A stretch of 64,000 nucleotides of DNA from Numida meleagris. Its lineage: Eukaryota > Chordata > Aves > Galliformes > Numididae. Shown here piece by piece: positions 15,101 through 30,100 of this stretch. The notes under the pieces are model-generated. The model did no database searches, was not told where the DNA came from, and was given only the letters and a program-made list of their open reading frames with translations. Every line of letters begins with the position of its first letter. Positions within the stretch are counted from its first letter, which is position 1. Where the stretch lies: the NCBI RefSeq assembly GCF_002078875.1, contig NC_034415.1, positions 20,241,975 through 20,305,974 on the forward strand, in the 5' to 3' direction. The translations under genes and the position numbers were made by a program.

Positions 15101-18100
15101 ACAGAGAAGGAAACAAAACAAGCAGAAATAGCAGTGAGAGGACAAAACAGAACAATCTGAGTTAGCTCAGGAAAGTGGCCAGGGAAGCAGTCTGCATGAA
15201 TGACAAGAGAAACAGCCGCACCAATGGGACTGAAGTGGGCAGGTTGTATTCCAGCTGTGGCCAGCATCTGTATTTGAGTTGCACTTGCATTGAGCTAATC
15301 AACAGGAGGACAGGTTTGGTCCTAGCAGCTCACACAGCACTGGGAAAGCAAGCCACTGTCGTATGTGACATGTCACTTCTCTGAACAGCTCAAGCAACAG
15401 AAAGCATGGAAGCCTGAAGCCTTTCTAAGCTTTCTTTTTATTTCTTTAGCGTCTTATGTGCAATGTAAACTCTCCTTAAAGCCCAGAACTTATGTAGGCT
15501 CCCTTATGAAGTTTGAATCCAAGCACAAGGCAGGTTTTGTCCACTTTAAGTAGCTTGCAGACCTTTTTTTTTTTTTTTTTTTTGAATTGTGTGCAAAATT
15601 TAAGCAATGCCATATTTAGAGTTGCATGTGAAACCTTAATTCAACATATAAATTTATTTTAGTTTCAGGATCACATGCTATTTTTCCAGGGAGTGCCTCC
15701 TTAAACCCATGATAAGATGGTTTCATTGAGTGAGAAGCTGTGCAAGATTTTTGTTTATTGTCTTCGTTTCTGTGACATGGCGAGCATGCTTAATGCAAGT
15801 GGAATCTGCAATTTCTTTTTGCTTCTCTGGGACTGGAAGGCCTTTGCTTTATATGTGCCTTTTGGAAATTCCAAAGGTTTAATATTTATCCATTTTTAAG
15901 TGAATTTTCACAAGGAAGCAAAACTCAGCTGATATACCAAATCCCTCAAATCCATTGGTCAAATGATGTAGGACTTTATTAACATTTGTGAAGCTGATTT
16001 TTTTTCCCCTCTTTTCTTTTTCTTTGGAAAATGCTAGCATTACTGAGCGGCTGAAAATGTGTTATATTGGAGACTGCTGGACCACACTGACCTCAGGCAT
16101 TCATGATAATTCAACTGTGATGAAAATACATGAGTGTTAATTAGAATTTTTTTTCCATTTTGGGTTCTGAGAGCACTTTGCCATTGTCGAGATGTGAACT
16201 TTAACTCTTGTGGTCCTTGTTCTGGTCAGCAAAAGCATATTGTGTTTGGGCAGCTTTGAGATGGGTTCAAAACAGACATTTAGCTGTCTTAGACTGCTGG
16301 TTTGGATAAGAACACACATCCTGTCCTCGAGGAGAGGACTCCGATTTCCTCATTGAGTTTGCTGAATTTTTGCCTTTTGTAAGGTAGGAAACATCTCCCA
16401 GAAGTTTCATTCTTCGGAATCTGAAATTCAGTATTGGGAAAACATACAGAACATGCTTAGTTCTGTTAGTTTTAGTTAGTTTTTTTCTCCTCCCCTGTGA
16501 GCACAGTCCTCACAAGTCAAGATGTACCTTTATAAGCTTATGAGTTAATTCACCAAAAACGTAACGGAAGATAACAGATCTAGGATAAAGCAGGAAGCAT
16601 GCAGCTCATACGCAGAGCTGTATGATCGTTTTTTGCTCTTTGAATGTTCTTAACATTTGCTTTCCAAGAGTACATCCCCTTGTGGGCAGGTGGGACTGAT
16701 CACTATGTGTGCTGAAATGCTTAAGCCATTAATCAAACTAGCTGAAGTGCCTTTGAGAGTGAAATTGTGGCACCAGGGTGGAGGTTAGCCACGCTGAAGC
16801 CCAGGCCCCTCTGTTTTCCTTACACTTGTCATCCAGACTAGCTCAAGTGCATCTGCGCATGATGCTGTCACCCCTCCAGGGTGTACTGTCCCATTGTAAC
16901 CTTATACTGGTGCCTTGTGGCAGCGAGCAGTGACAGCAGGAACTGCTGCTAGCAGTGCATTTATTTGAGTAGTAGCAATCTGCTATTTTTTTTGTGTGTC
17001 ATTCTTTACTGATTTGCCTTTTAATTTTTTTCCCTTTTTGTTACCAGAGCGCCTCTGACGGCTTTTGGAAGTCAGTGGCGACCCGTGTCCCCAGAGAACC
17101 TCATGAGATACGTATCCTGAATCCCTACTTCATCCAGGAGGCAGCTTTCAGCTTCATTGGACTGCCTTTCAACAACGGCCTGATGGGCAGAGGGGTAGGT
17201 ATAAAAGAGAGCCAGCAAAACCAAAGGGGAGGATGAGAACAAGCAGCAGTCGGCTGCCATGGTTCTTTTCCATTTGGCCTCCACTGCTGGACGTTGAAGG
17301 GAAGGGACTTTGGCTCCGTTACCTGAAATCACTAATATTATTCATCCTGTTTTCCAGGTTCATAGCAAAAGAGTGTGAAGGTTTGTTTATGAGGCCCATG
17401 ATAGGGAATTCTGATATTACAGTGACAGGTTTTAGTTACAGAAGCTTACAGTAGAAAACAGTGTGACATAGTTTTAGGTCCTAGTTACTAACAAAACACC
17501 TTCATGATCCTTCTAGTATCTCTAGCCTCCAGCTTTTTGGAGTATTAGTGTGGAGTAGGGTTTTCTAGAGTTTTGATTTTCTGGACATTGCAATTCTGTC
17601 CTCAGAGCCTGTTTAGACTTACTCTATCTAATATATCAACCATGAGAAAAAGCATTACTCAGATAGGAAATTACTCATGTACATGCAATCTAGTTGTTGG
17701 TTGAGACCACACATGATGTTCTGGGGCCCGTTAGCATAGCTGACAAACCCGGATGAGTGACACTGAGGGACGGAATTAGTGGGCATGGAGGGATGGGTTG
17801 GCAGTTGGACTGAGTGATCTCAGTGGTCTTTTCCAACATGTATGATTCTGTGATTATCCCAAATGTTCCCCTTAGCTAGGAACTAATGTACTTCACCTCT
17901 CTGCATTCTCCAATACTTATCTTTAGAAGGATGTGGTCTTGATTTGTCTCACAGAAAATCGAGACTGATGCCTTAATGAAGGACAGAAATCATCAGACCT
18001 TTGCCTTTATTTTCTACAGATTTGGTTTTATTCTTAAACACGTTATTTTAATACACAAGATATTACTTAAGCTGAGAGGAGAAGAGAGAAATCCGGAAAT

Positions 18101-21100
18101 GAAAATGCTGTGAACTGAAGTTTATGAGGTTTTGATAGGTTGTTTAACACAGTTCAGATTGGGAAATGAAGGCAGCTTAATTGAGACCTGATGTTTCACT
18201 TCATGAAAGTCTGTTTGAGCATTAAAAAATAGTTTATGGAGCCTTAAGGCAAGCAATCTTTGCCCATGACCCCTGCTAGGTTGTGTAAGTTGCAGTTTGT
18301 TCCTTGAGATGGGACAGAAAGAGCTCTGCAGGTGCAGGAACACGTGTGGGGCTGGGACTTGAGCATACCCTGTGCTGTCAGGGTGAGGATGTCTGATACA
18401 GCGATTCAGCTGGATGGGGCGGGTTGGTGCCTCCATGCTGAAATGCACGGTGGTGGAATGGGCAGGCTGCGTGCAGGGGGATCAGGGCTGGGGATGCCTT
18501 AGTAATCAAGACCAACATGAAATCCTCACTAAAGGCAGTAATATTCCATTCCTTTTTGGTTCTGATGCCTAAATAAACTTCAGTGTTTCTCCTGCACACC
18601 ACATATGGTAACAATGTGCTGCCAATTAACTTTGTAATTTGGTGGCTTTTTCAGCAAGGTTGAGGAGAGCTAGTAAAATAGTTCAGGGCTGATCTCGAAG
18701 TGTTTTTCTCGGGATTCAATAAAGAGTGAATGTAGTAACAACCTCTGCTTTGATAGTGTAATTTGGGCCAGATGGTTCTGGAGGACAGCAGCGGGGTACA
18801 GCTCAGATGCACATTTAGATTGTGCTTGTGGTATTGGTATCTGGCAGTCAGGAAGGAGCAAACCCACAATGAGCAGTGACTTCTCGCTGGGACCAGCAAA
18901 GTTTGGTCAGCCCATTTACTGAAGTTTTCAGGAGAAAAGCATATATTTCCTACCATGTATGGGCTTTTATCTGTTGGGATAAGATGATGATAAACTTCAG
19001 TTTAGGACCTTAGTAATGCCTGGCAAAAATTAAAGACGTATCGATGCCTGAAGCTGGTTTAACACAAGAGAATTGAGCTGGTCTCTTTGATTAAACAGTC
19101 CTCTTAATGAGCAGGCACAGGCTTGGCTGTTTAACCAGGCAGTGGTGTATGTATGTGGTTTGTGTTTTGGTGGAAGTTCTGTGTGCACAGGTCTTTGGGA
19201 CTTGAAACCAGACAGCACTGGTGTTGCAGCTGGTAATTCAGGCACGTAATAACCTATCTTACCCTGCAGACAGGTTACTGGGGGGCAAGTATGAACATCA
19301 GTTCAGAGGTGCCTTTGCCTGTTGCATGTAGAACAATGCGATGGCTCTTGCTGCGTTGCTTTTTGCTCTATATAGAATAGTTCTCTCCACTCTATAATGC
19401 TCAGAGCCATTGGAGCGGTGACTTTCTGGCTGCTGAGGGAGCCTGGGAGTGTGCAGGTGGCTGGGAGGGCATTTCAGATGCGCCCAACCTTCAACTTGCT
19501 GAAGGAGGAGCTGCGTGCAGCACCGTTATAAGCCCATGCGCAGGATTGATTTTGGGCACCCTACCTCTGCAGAGTGCTGATGCTGGAGCACGTGCACTTC
19601 ATGCCCCAGCCCATCTTCTGGAGATGCCAGCGATGGCCCTTTGCTCTGATAGGCAGCTTTGCAGCTACTCTGGCTGGTTTTAAGACCCTTTCTTGTTACG
19701 AGCGCAGAGTCAGAAGGCACATCTGCTGCATGGGCTGGGCTGTGAACACTGCAGTGTGATCAGTCTGTGAGCTGCTGGGGAATGGGCACTCAGGGCATTA
19801 CAGGATAGCGGGCAAATGCATAGCAGCTACTTCTTGGTAAGTGCCTGACCACATGCTCCTTCACATGGTAGATGGAAAGTACCTGAAGGGAGTTTACTTT
19901 TCAATGAAAGAGTTGGCCATGAACTGCCATTTAGTGTGGGATGATGCACATACGTGGCTACCACAGAGCAGCAGCTAATGTAGGAGAGTCACGCCCTTGC
20001 TTGCCCTCTGTTAAAATGTTGGGTCCTTGAGAAACACAATGCATTGCACAGGAATCTGCTTTATGGCAAAAGCTGAATCAGAGCTCATGTGTTCGGGTGA
20101 GACGTGGTCAAAGGTGCTAGCTTGGGCTAAGTTAGACAGGAGATCAGCAATTAAACAGCAGAACTGAAACCTGCTGGGCAGCATGTCATGTCTCCAGGCT
20201 CAGGTCCCTGGCCCTTCTGTTCTGCTCTGCTGCAAACTGCCGGCCCTGGAGGCTCCCTCCAGCTCACAGCAAGGGACAGCTAGGGGAGCTGAAGGAATAG
20301 TGCTGGAGATGCTCTGTGCTGTCTTTTGAAGCCCAGTATTGCAGCTGACTCTGTGCATGGATAGAGGTAGCTACAGAAGCTCCTGTGACAGAGGCTGCTC
20401 TGCAGAACGCCAGGCACTTGTCTTCACAATAATGTTAAATTGCTTTCTATGGCATATTTCCAAACTTGCCTGCTAAGGGAATCAAAGAGTATGTTTTGGG
20501 TTGTTCCTGTGCAAAAACAAATGAACAAACAGAAGACACAGTGAATGTTCTGTGTAGCATAGTGTGGCTTTTTATAGTTTCACTCTGTTTTTTCTTGTTT
20601 TGTTTTGGTTTTTTTTTTAAGGCTTTGTTGTTATTAAGTGTTCAGGTCTGCAACTGATATAAGCAGGGTATGATTTTTTCCCAGATAAGTGGTTTTTCAA
20701 GTTTTCCCTCAAATAAATTAATGTAGTAGTCGAACCAGTTTGAACATCTAGTTGCAGTGTCTTTTGGGGGATTTTTTTTTCTTTAGCAACACTTACCCTT
20801 TTATTTGAAAAGGTAACAATTGGAATGGTTTGAACAACCCAATATATCTTACCCTGAGCTAAGTGAAATCCCGTAAATAACTGGAATTCATTTAACATAT
20901 TAGGGGAGTCAAATATTTCTAAAAACAGATTTACAGCAGTCATTTCCTTCCAGTCCAGAAGGCAGTGACACAGGAGTGACCCAGGCGTGGAATGAAAATC
21001 TGCCAGAGACTTTCACATGCACCAAGCAGGGAGCAGTCACAGCCCCTGGTTGAGCTGCCAGCACTGGATCTCCAGCACAGGGCTGTGAGGTGGTGCTCAG

Positions 21101-24100
21101 CCTCCATGAAGCCCGAAGGAGAGCTGGCATTTCTTTTGTTCAATATCTTCTGCAAACATGCAGGCCAAGCATTTTTAAGTTTGAACAGATTTTCAGGTAT
21201 ACCTCTTGGTTACTGCCAAACCACTTGGTTGGAAGCAGCGCTGCTTGGTGATAGAGGAGCATCCAGTGTGCAGAGAGCCACTGAGCAGGGTTATTAACCC
21301 TGAGGGATGATGTTAGGATTTCGTTCTTTTTCTCTTAGCAATGGCCTACCATAACAAGAAGCCTACTCTGTTGTTTGAGAGAGGGTTTTTTTTTTCTCAT
21401 AACTCAATGTGAGAGGTGTGGTGGTTGCTTTGGTATGTCTTTGGGGCACGGCACAAGGGCGTGTGTGCTGAGATAGCACTGACGCACCGTGCAGGGCATA
21501 GCAAGCCAGGTTTGGTGCACCATGTCCACGATGCCGAACTTCTTTTGGAGTGACCTGTCCCCCAGCTTGTCCTGAAGGCTGTATCTGCTCCATTAGATCC
21601 AGAGTAGAGCTTAGCAGCAAACCAATTGATGTCAGCAGACAGTCAAGAGAGATTTGTCCCTAGGTCCTACAGGGCCTTCCCTTGCTTGTGCCAGCGGGAC
21701 ATGGGGCAGCGCTTCATTTCCAGCAGAAACTCAGCAGGCTGTCACAGGAGAAAACTGCTCAGTTTCTATTGTTGAAACCAACCCAGGACCAAAGCATTCT
21801 ATTGACTTAGTAAAGACATGTAGTTAACCATCAATCATGCTTTCACACCTCTCATACTGGCTCCTTTTTATTTTTCCCCTCTCCCAAAAGTCTCCATAAT
21901 TCCCTAGTTACTGTTTAATCTGTCTGATGGTCATTAGCTTTTTAACATCAGCGAATGCCCAGTTTCATGTATTTGCTCCACATCCATGTGTGCACACAGG
22001 TTCTGGACTCGTGTTCTTCTCTTAACAGGTGCTGATACCTGTGCCATTTGCTAAGGGTGGACTCTGCCTCAGTGCATTCACTGAATAGCAGGGATAATAA
22101 TTCTGGCAGAATTTTCTAGGTGGTCCTCTGTAGCCCTCGGGGGTCTGACTGCAGCAGCAGTGTGTGAAGCTGCATCTCAGCCATGAGAGCGTGATGGATG
22201 CTGATCTGGGCCTTGAAGGGGAACACGTGCACCAGGCTGTACCACCATAATGTTAACATAGATAAGGCGTAGCTTAATTAAAACTGCCATCCGATCATCA
22301 GTTTGTGAATGTGATTCTAGGGTGACACAAAATTATTTTGCTAAGGGCACAATTTGAACTTCTGATAGAGTACGACCCAGACCAGAAAGATTTGCTACAG
22401 TTATTGTGGTTAGGAAGTCTTTGGTATTTTAATCATTCTACAAAGAGGAGCAGGCAGTACTGAGATACTGGGATGTCAGGAACTATTAAAGACCAGAAAC
22501 AGATTAGAAAATGATCTCCTGTGTTTCCATAAAGGCCATTGGAGGATCTATACATAGAATAAAGTGAAACAGGTACTTGGTGAGCAAAGGGAAAGTTCAC
22601 TTTTGATTTGTGTTATCAGCTATTCCCCAGACAGAAATAAGACTGTGCTTGGGAGAAAGTCATGGTGGTTTGGCAGTTCTCCCATAAGGTTGGGTAGTAT
22701 GATTAATTCTCTGTGGTTTGCAAGACTCACATTAGAAAGTTAGCTCTTGAATGTTAACTTGGCCAGTAAAATTCCCTCCAGGCAAAGACCCCGTGTGTCC
22801 CCGGAGCTGTACCGTGGGAATGGGCCCTGTGTAAGTGTGGGTGGTGTCAGCGCCATCGTATTCCCCAACAGTGACACGTTCTCAAAAACATAACCATCTC
22901 TTTGCTGTGTTTTGGACACTGTAACTACAGCTCAGCTCAGGGAAACAGTTTTGTGGCACATCCACATATGGGCTGATGCAATTCAAGTGACATCTGAATG
23001 TCATCTCCTAAGTAAAACATAAAGCTGAGAATATCTGCATTTCAATTGCCCGGCCTGGGAAGGCAGGATATTCTTGTGCATTTTGAAATTCAATGAACTT
23101 TTCTTATCCTTGCCTGTTGAACTATTTCTATTTTCTTAAAAACCCATCCTTGAGGTTTTATGACCGCCGGTGAATTAACAATTAACTAAAGCAACTAGAA
23201 TAAACCCAATATTGTTTGTGGTAGAAGCGGTCAGTGTCAACTGAAGTCAAACTGCAAGAGCAAAATGGCTCTGTCTTTTCTTCCTGACATCTATAGCTGG
23301 CCCAGAAGGAAAGTCTTCTCAGTTCAAATGTGCACAGTAATGGTTGCACTGCAAATGTTCGAATTTAATGATCATTTATTTAGACATGAGCAGTTTTTGC
23401 ATTTTTGCACATTTGTCTTCAGATTAGTGTAATTTCAGTGCACTGTAGTGCACACATGGATTGTTCTCCCAGCTCTGCTCATCTCAGACAGGCTATGGAT
23501 GGGGTTCTCTGCTTGGAAAACACCGGTCTCGGGACGTGGTCAGGCAATCAGGTGTGAGCAGGGAAGCGTGCTGCGTAAAGCTGGTTCCTTTGAGTGAAAG
23601 GGAGAAACTCAAAACATGTGCGTCCCCAGTGTTCTGTGAATGCTGGGTGAAATGCAATGGCATTGCTCACTGATACCGGGAAATCTCTTTTACCTGCAAG
23701 ATGTAAGCACACGTTTGGTTTCTGCATCTCAGCTGAGAGGCTGTCACCCCCCAGTGACTGTCTGAGCATGTCCTCTGTGTTCGTGATACTTTTGATATAG
23801 TGATGTTGGATGAATCTACAAATGAAGATAAGATATGTGGGTGGATTTCTCAGCCTCTCCCTAGCCCCTGGGGTAAAGCTAACTCAGTGGATTGATCTGG
23901 TTAAAGGGGAGTTAGAAATGTCTGTGAGCTAGTGTTCAGCGCTGGAAACGCTCATCCATCACCTCTGTCATGTTCATCTGAGCACACAAGAGCAGCTGCA
24001 GCCATCCAGCAGGACTGTAGGAGCCAGATTAAATGGGGAGGGTTGAGGCTGGTGTCTCCTCAGGGTGCTAAACAGCCCTCCTTGAATGGCTTCTGGGAGT

Positions 24101-27100
24101 CTGAGCGTTTGCATTTGTCCCTCTTCCCTGGGGAGTCAGGTCTTGGAGTCCCAGACAAGAGCCACTGCTTTTGTGCTAGATGCTTTGCAGGGATCTGGCT
24201 AACACTGGATTTTCTTGGCAAGGTGGGACTCTGTTGACTCTGCATGGTGACACAGCAGCTGATGTGCAAATGTAGCCAAACACTATTCTGTATTTTGTGC
24301 TTAGTAGCAGTACCTTTTGAGCAGAGACAATAAGAGGAAATCTTTGACAACAGAAATGACAACCTGCTAATGGCTTCCATTCCTGCTTTCTCTCCTCTCA
24401 GAACATCCCCACCTTGGGAAGCGTAGCAATAACCATGGCGCTCCACAACTGTGATGAGGTGGCGGTCGCTGGGTTTGGCTATGACATGAGTTCACCCAAT
24501 GCACCGCTGCACTACTATGAGAACATCAAGATGTCTGCCATCAAAGAGGTAGGAAGCTCCCGCTGAGCACGTCTTCCTCCCAAGCCCACGACAACCCCTG
24601 CTCCAGAGCCCAGCTGGGATGGTGATGTTGACTTACAGCTTTCCTGTGCGGGTCAAAAGACAGCTCCAGCCAGGCATTTGGCCATAAAATTCTAGACATT
24701 CTCCCAAGCGCAGTGTATGTTTAAAACAGTTATTTCTACTGGGAAAAGTTCTCTGGAATGTGTATATAGTGTGATTCCATCTTCTTTGCCCAAAGAAGCT
24801 GTGGGTGCCCCATCCCTAGAGGTGCTCAAGGCTGGGTTGGATGAGATCCTGGGCAGCCTGACCTGGTAGATGGCAACCAGCCCACGACAGGGAGCTGGAA
24901 CTAGATGATCTTTAATGTCCCCTCCAACCTAAGCCATTCTATGATTCTCAGAGTAGCAAGGAAAAGTTTTCTATAAATGTTACTTCAGATAGGATGAACA
25001 GGAACAAATCTGCTCAGGGGTTAAGATGTGGCCTCTTACAGCTTTGTGATCCATTGTATTGCTCTCTAATCCACATGCTTCTTTTGCTAGATGATCCTCT
25101 GCCCAACCCCTGTGAAATGTGGGGGAGGTGAGATCAGCCTGTGCTGGCTCTCAGCTGACCGAAGCAGCAGTTAGCTAGCGTAAGCACATGGAGGCTGCTC
25201 CTTAATGCCAGCACCACCTTAGAAACATTTGCTGGTGCTATCCTAGTGAGATGAACAGAGCTTTTAGAGGAACAGAAGCTCACATGGTATAATACAGCAG
25301 AATTTCAGATATGACCACTTCTTATGCTGAACTAGAGCAAACTTTGGTACTGGCCTCAGCACCTTTTGTAGTGGGAAAGTTTCCAGATTTTTTTAGTTAA
25401 GCCCCATCATTTCCAGCATATATGTTGCACAGGTCTTCCTAAAATTGCTTCGCCACCTTCACTGTTTCCTAGATAAGAGGAACTTTCTCAGTCTTACTCC
25501 ACATTATGCAGTCAAGAAGGGGAGATGCTCATAGGGAGGGAATTCTTGTTGTGTTGTTCATTAACAGTTGCTATCTTCAGGCACTTTTATTTGTTCACCT
25601 CAACCACTATGGCATTGATTCAGGTCAGGAGTGAAGCCTGGAAGTTGTATTTTTCTAAATCATAAGGTACATGTCTTGGGGCTCTCACAGGCTGCAGGCT
25701 GTACAACTTTAGTCTCACTGGGAGGAGTTAGCAATCAGTGCCTAGTCAGCCTGAGAAATTACAAGATGATATCTCATTATGGTAGGCTCTGGAGCAAACT
25801 GAGTTTGGGAAAAGACTGTTAGGAGAGCCCCATATATATTAAGGAACTGGACACTGTGATCCTAAGGTACCTTCTGCACCTATAGCAGGAGCATGAAAGC
25901 CTGCCTTACTCAATGGAATAAGCATAGATTTAATCTGTCTTGGCTGAGCAAGTGTTCATTTATGGGATTTAAGGGGTTCAAAGAGGAGAACCGTGTTGAG
26001 TCAGTACATATAGAGATGGCATCTTGTGAAATCCCTGAGCCAATTATATCTGAGGAATATCACTGTTGCAGTAGTAGGGGAGGTATCATGTTGACTTGCC
26101 CAGTTCTGTTTGCTGGGCATTTGCTTATGGCCACTGTAAGGAGGACCCTTGTGCCAAATCTCTCTTACCCAGTTGTTCTTCCTGTATCTAAAGGAGACTT
26201 TTAAGTCCCATGGTCTGCTCCTGGATGTGGGGACACTCGCAGCCTGTGTCCTATGCCAAGCCTGTTGTGCAGCCTGGAAGGTGTCCCTGATGTCAGAGAA
26301 GGAGCTGACAAAAATGAAGTCTTGCTCTCACTCTTTGCATGGCTCAGTGTCAAAAGGAGTTGGATGACATCTCTGGTCTTCTGCTGCAAGGGAAGAGTTA
26401 AAATGCTCAAGGGCCTCACCTGGGAGCCACTGATGCAAGTAACACACAGCCTACAGCATGCCAGAGGGAATGAGGGGGCTGTGGCACCCTGTGTTACTCT
26501 TACACTCACCCACCCCCTTGCATCACAAGCTGACAGACATCAGCAGGGAGCAGAAAAGCTCTTAGAGGGAAAAGTCAGGAAGCACCACTGAGAAGAGTCT
26601 GCAGTGAGAAAAAGGACAAGCTCTGCTGTGAGTGAGCTTCCCGTTCCTCTGCCCCTTCTCTGCCACCCTCTGCCGTGCTCTCAGTTCCTGCCAGTGTGAG
26701 TGTGCAAGGGACCCTGAACCCTGTCACACGTGCACACAGGCTGCTTGGATCTTTGATTCTTGAGGCCAGCACCCTGAGCAAGCAGCAGAAGCCAGTGGAA
26801 GACAATGCAGGAGGGCGTTGCTCTTGAACACAGTATATGATCTCAGCGTGGCACAGGGCAGTAGATGGGGATGCACATGTGAAATGCAACCAGTAGGGTC
26901 TCCTAGAGAGACCAGACTGTGCTGGGTTTGACTGGGCTCTGTTGTCTGGAAGCTGTCAGTCGTCATGCCCTAGATGTTCTGTACGGAGGTGAGGGAGCGT
27001 TGAAAGGTTCTGGTGAAGCCTCACTAATTCAGATGTCAGCAGGTTTGTTTCTGCAGCCGAGGCCGTTGATGAGAGCTCTGTAGGGCTAGTTCTAGGAGGA

Positions 27101-30100
27101 AGGTTCCTGTTCCACGTGAAGGCTGGTTATCTGATCTGTGTCTGCCCATCTAATCCTCACATGCTCGCCCACAGTCTCCTCTTATATTTCGCTGTCCTGG
27201 TACAAGAAAAGCCATCTGTTCCCAAGTATCAATAATTAATGTTCCTCCTGCCCCTGCCCCTCCCTATGTGACAAATTGTTTGCAATATTGTGGAATGTGA
27301 AGAGCAGGAAGAAGATTGTATTTCTTTCTCTGCCATTTAATATTAATGGTAGCTGGTAATTGTTAGTCACCTGAGGGTGAAGTTGAAAGGTGAAGGGCAT
27401 GATAGCTGAGTTATCTTCTGCAGTTGTCCTCAGATAACTCACAAATGCAGATTTGCCCCTCTCTAGACAGGACACACTCTGCATGCTTTGCTCAGAGACA
27501 GCCCTGCATGTGGTCTGCAAATCTGGAGGCTGACCTTGTTGGCACCTCGTGCCAAACCGCACCATCAGTACAAGTGAAATGAGTCTGACCCAGAGCCAGG
27601 CTCCACCAAGGCATTCATCTGGTCCATCTGCTCCTATACCCAAAGGCCCATCAGTCTCCATTGTGTTTTCCTCGGTGTTACCTTTGGACCTCCAGAACTG
27701 TATCTAGGTCTGGTTCATCCCAGACTTTGGGGAAGCTGAAAGTGTTAAATAAAGGTGGAGACAGCAGGCGTTTGGGCTCTCTGATGCACTGAATGCCTAC
27801 AGCTTCATGAGAAGGGGGCAATCATGGCCCTGGCTGGCTACTGAAGCACAACTTCATCCCATAACCCAACTGGCGGGCTCCTCCAGCTCCAACTACTGAG
27901 CAGTCTTCAGTGTTTAAGTCTCAAGAGCAGCTGCAGGGAAGCACTCCAGCTCCACCCTGAAACCATCACTGTCTTCACAGAGGAAATGTAAACACAACAG
28001 CGTGCTGGATCTGAGATGCCACACGTGTGTGTCTTTGGAGATCCTCCCGGAAGCATCCGTCGATCCCCTTCCCTTGCCCTGTACCCGCAGGGGATGGGTC
28101 CCATGGCGAGGTGTGTCACTGAGTTCTACTTGAGGCCGTCTTGGCATCTCCCTGGACAGCCCCCGAAACCCTGTGACTCATCTCTGAGGAATTTGTTCTG
28201 ATTACATAAAAAAAAAGCAAAATGCGCTCGCTTGCTCACAGCTGGGCGGAGATGCCTCTCCCATGCCAAGACTGAGGTGATAAAATCTCTGTGGAAATGA
28301 ATGTGATTTTTCCTGTTGCTCTGTGGCGGTTGCATTTCCAAGAGGCAGAACAGGCAGCCTGAGTGATGGTTTTGCTTAGTCTTTGCTTTCCCCACTGGGG
28401 TGAAAGCCCTCCAGGTCCAGGACTGTGCTGTTATTGCTACTGCGGGAGGCAGCTGCCTCCAATCCTTCCCACATCTCAGACGCCGAGGCCTGAGCAGACG
28501 TATCCTGCTCTGGAGGAAAGGAGAGATGCAAAAGGCCTGTCCAGCACTTCCACAGGGGTTTATGGGCTGTGTGGGCCCGCTGCTCTCCCATCTATTACTG
28601 GGAAGCCACTGTGTGAATTCTTGGACATTATTTTTCAGCTCTGATCCCGTCTTTTTCTTTCAGCTTATAAAATGTGGAAGGTTTAAGCTTGTCATCTCCC
28701 TTCACTTCCTATTTTCCCTATTGCCAATAACTTGTAACAGCTTTCGACCCTTGGCTGCTTCCCTGAATGCTGTACAGAAGATGAACAAGCCCTTGCCAAG
28801 GTGCATGCTCACTTGATTCTGTTCGCATGGTGATGAGCCATCGAGCTGAATTTTTTTATCATTTATTGCATTTTGATTTCTTGCTCAGGTCTCGTAGTGC
28901 TTCCTGCCTGAGCGCTCCATAAAAGTGTGTTTTTGTCACAGGTCACTGTCTGTTAATGTAGGAGAAGTTTCAGATCTGCCGGGAGCATAAAAAAAGGAAA
29001 CGTGGACATGGAGGTGAGGAAAAAAAGGAATCATTTTACAAGCGAGCGAGCAGGAGGCTGTGCTAAATCAGCAGAACAAAGCTCCCAGAACCCCTCCACT
29101 GCAAGCTCTGCCCTGTGCCTGGCAGCACACATACTGCCTTCCCCAGGCCCAGAGCTGGGATCTGCCCTTTTATCAGTGCAGATCCATCTGTGGCTGCCCA
29201 CTGCTCTCCCTCTCAGCGCGGCAGCAGATCAAGCAGCCCTGCCGACGCTGCGGAGGTGGCAGTCCCTTTGATACAGCTGTGCCCAGCACCTCATGCCTCA
29301 CTGCCTGACCCAGGGGCAAGGCCGCATGCCGCCTTTGATGGCTCCTTTCTGATGGCGGCTCGCTTCCCCTGCATTGTGGGGTGCTGGAGGACACCTAACA
29401 CTTCTCATTCAGCGTGTGTAAGGGCTGTCACGAGGCGCGGGGAGGTGGCCTGCAGCACGCAGTGACACACAGCTTTGTCTGTGTCTCTCCCCACCTCTCG
29501 GAATGATCCGCAAACATCACGTTTGGAGCCTCGGCCCATAGAGGCACAAACAATAGTGCTTTATCATCATCTGGGCTCTCTCTGTGAAGCCGTCTTTTGC
29601 ATTTTAATTGAAGGAAAGTTGCTTGGGAGGGGGTGACAAGGCTGCTCCTGGCCTCCAAGCACCTAAAAGTTTGCGGTAGCCAACAAGAAGAACAAAACTC
29701 CTTTGAAAGCAGGGCAGATGTCTGGCCTGGTGATTTATAGACTGAAAACAGCCATTCGAGCCCGGCTGATGAATTGCCATTGGAGTACAAGGAATGGCAT
29801 GCACTGAAATGGAGGTCAGCTCTGGAGGGGGAGGTTAGGGGCTGGGGCAGGGGGACCTCTGAAAGGGCACTGCTTTTTCTTGGGGCCCACAGTGATGACT
29901 GATGAGGTTTATACATTTTTGTCTTTGTTTAGAAGCCACCTGTTTGACAGCGTTTTGGCGGAACGAAGGCCTCATATGCCGTTCCTGTGCATAAGGTCTG
30001 TGTCTACGTAATAGAAGTCTAGAAAAGATTGGTGGGATAGCAGTCACTACTGCAGCACAGGTATTGCACTGTTTGGTGGGACAGAAATATGGTGATGCCT

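Larger units (their letters stand above)
141..17047 (+). other. ST3GAL3: ST3GAL3 intron (16.9 kb)
   Basis: AT-rich intron with no supportable gene. It holds an old minus-strand CR1 reverse-transcriptase relic (about 1840-2750) and three CR1 3'-end copies (8793-9120 minus, 11134-11411 plus, 14014-14270 minus). It also has T and A homopolymers (6419-6442, 9939-9971, 12628-12643, 15564-15583) and a small GC/CpG-richer patch with a CCAAT box near 14560-14800. The 3' end is a long T-rich polypyrimidine tract before the AG at 17046-17047. The remaining stretches hold only short stop-riddled reading frames. Confidence 0.85.

Noticed and set aside
6419..15583. Poly(T)/poly(A) tracts as tails of processed pseudogenes
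   Set aside because: No gene-like sequence or target-site duplication is visible next to the tracts at 6419, 9939, 12628 or 15564.
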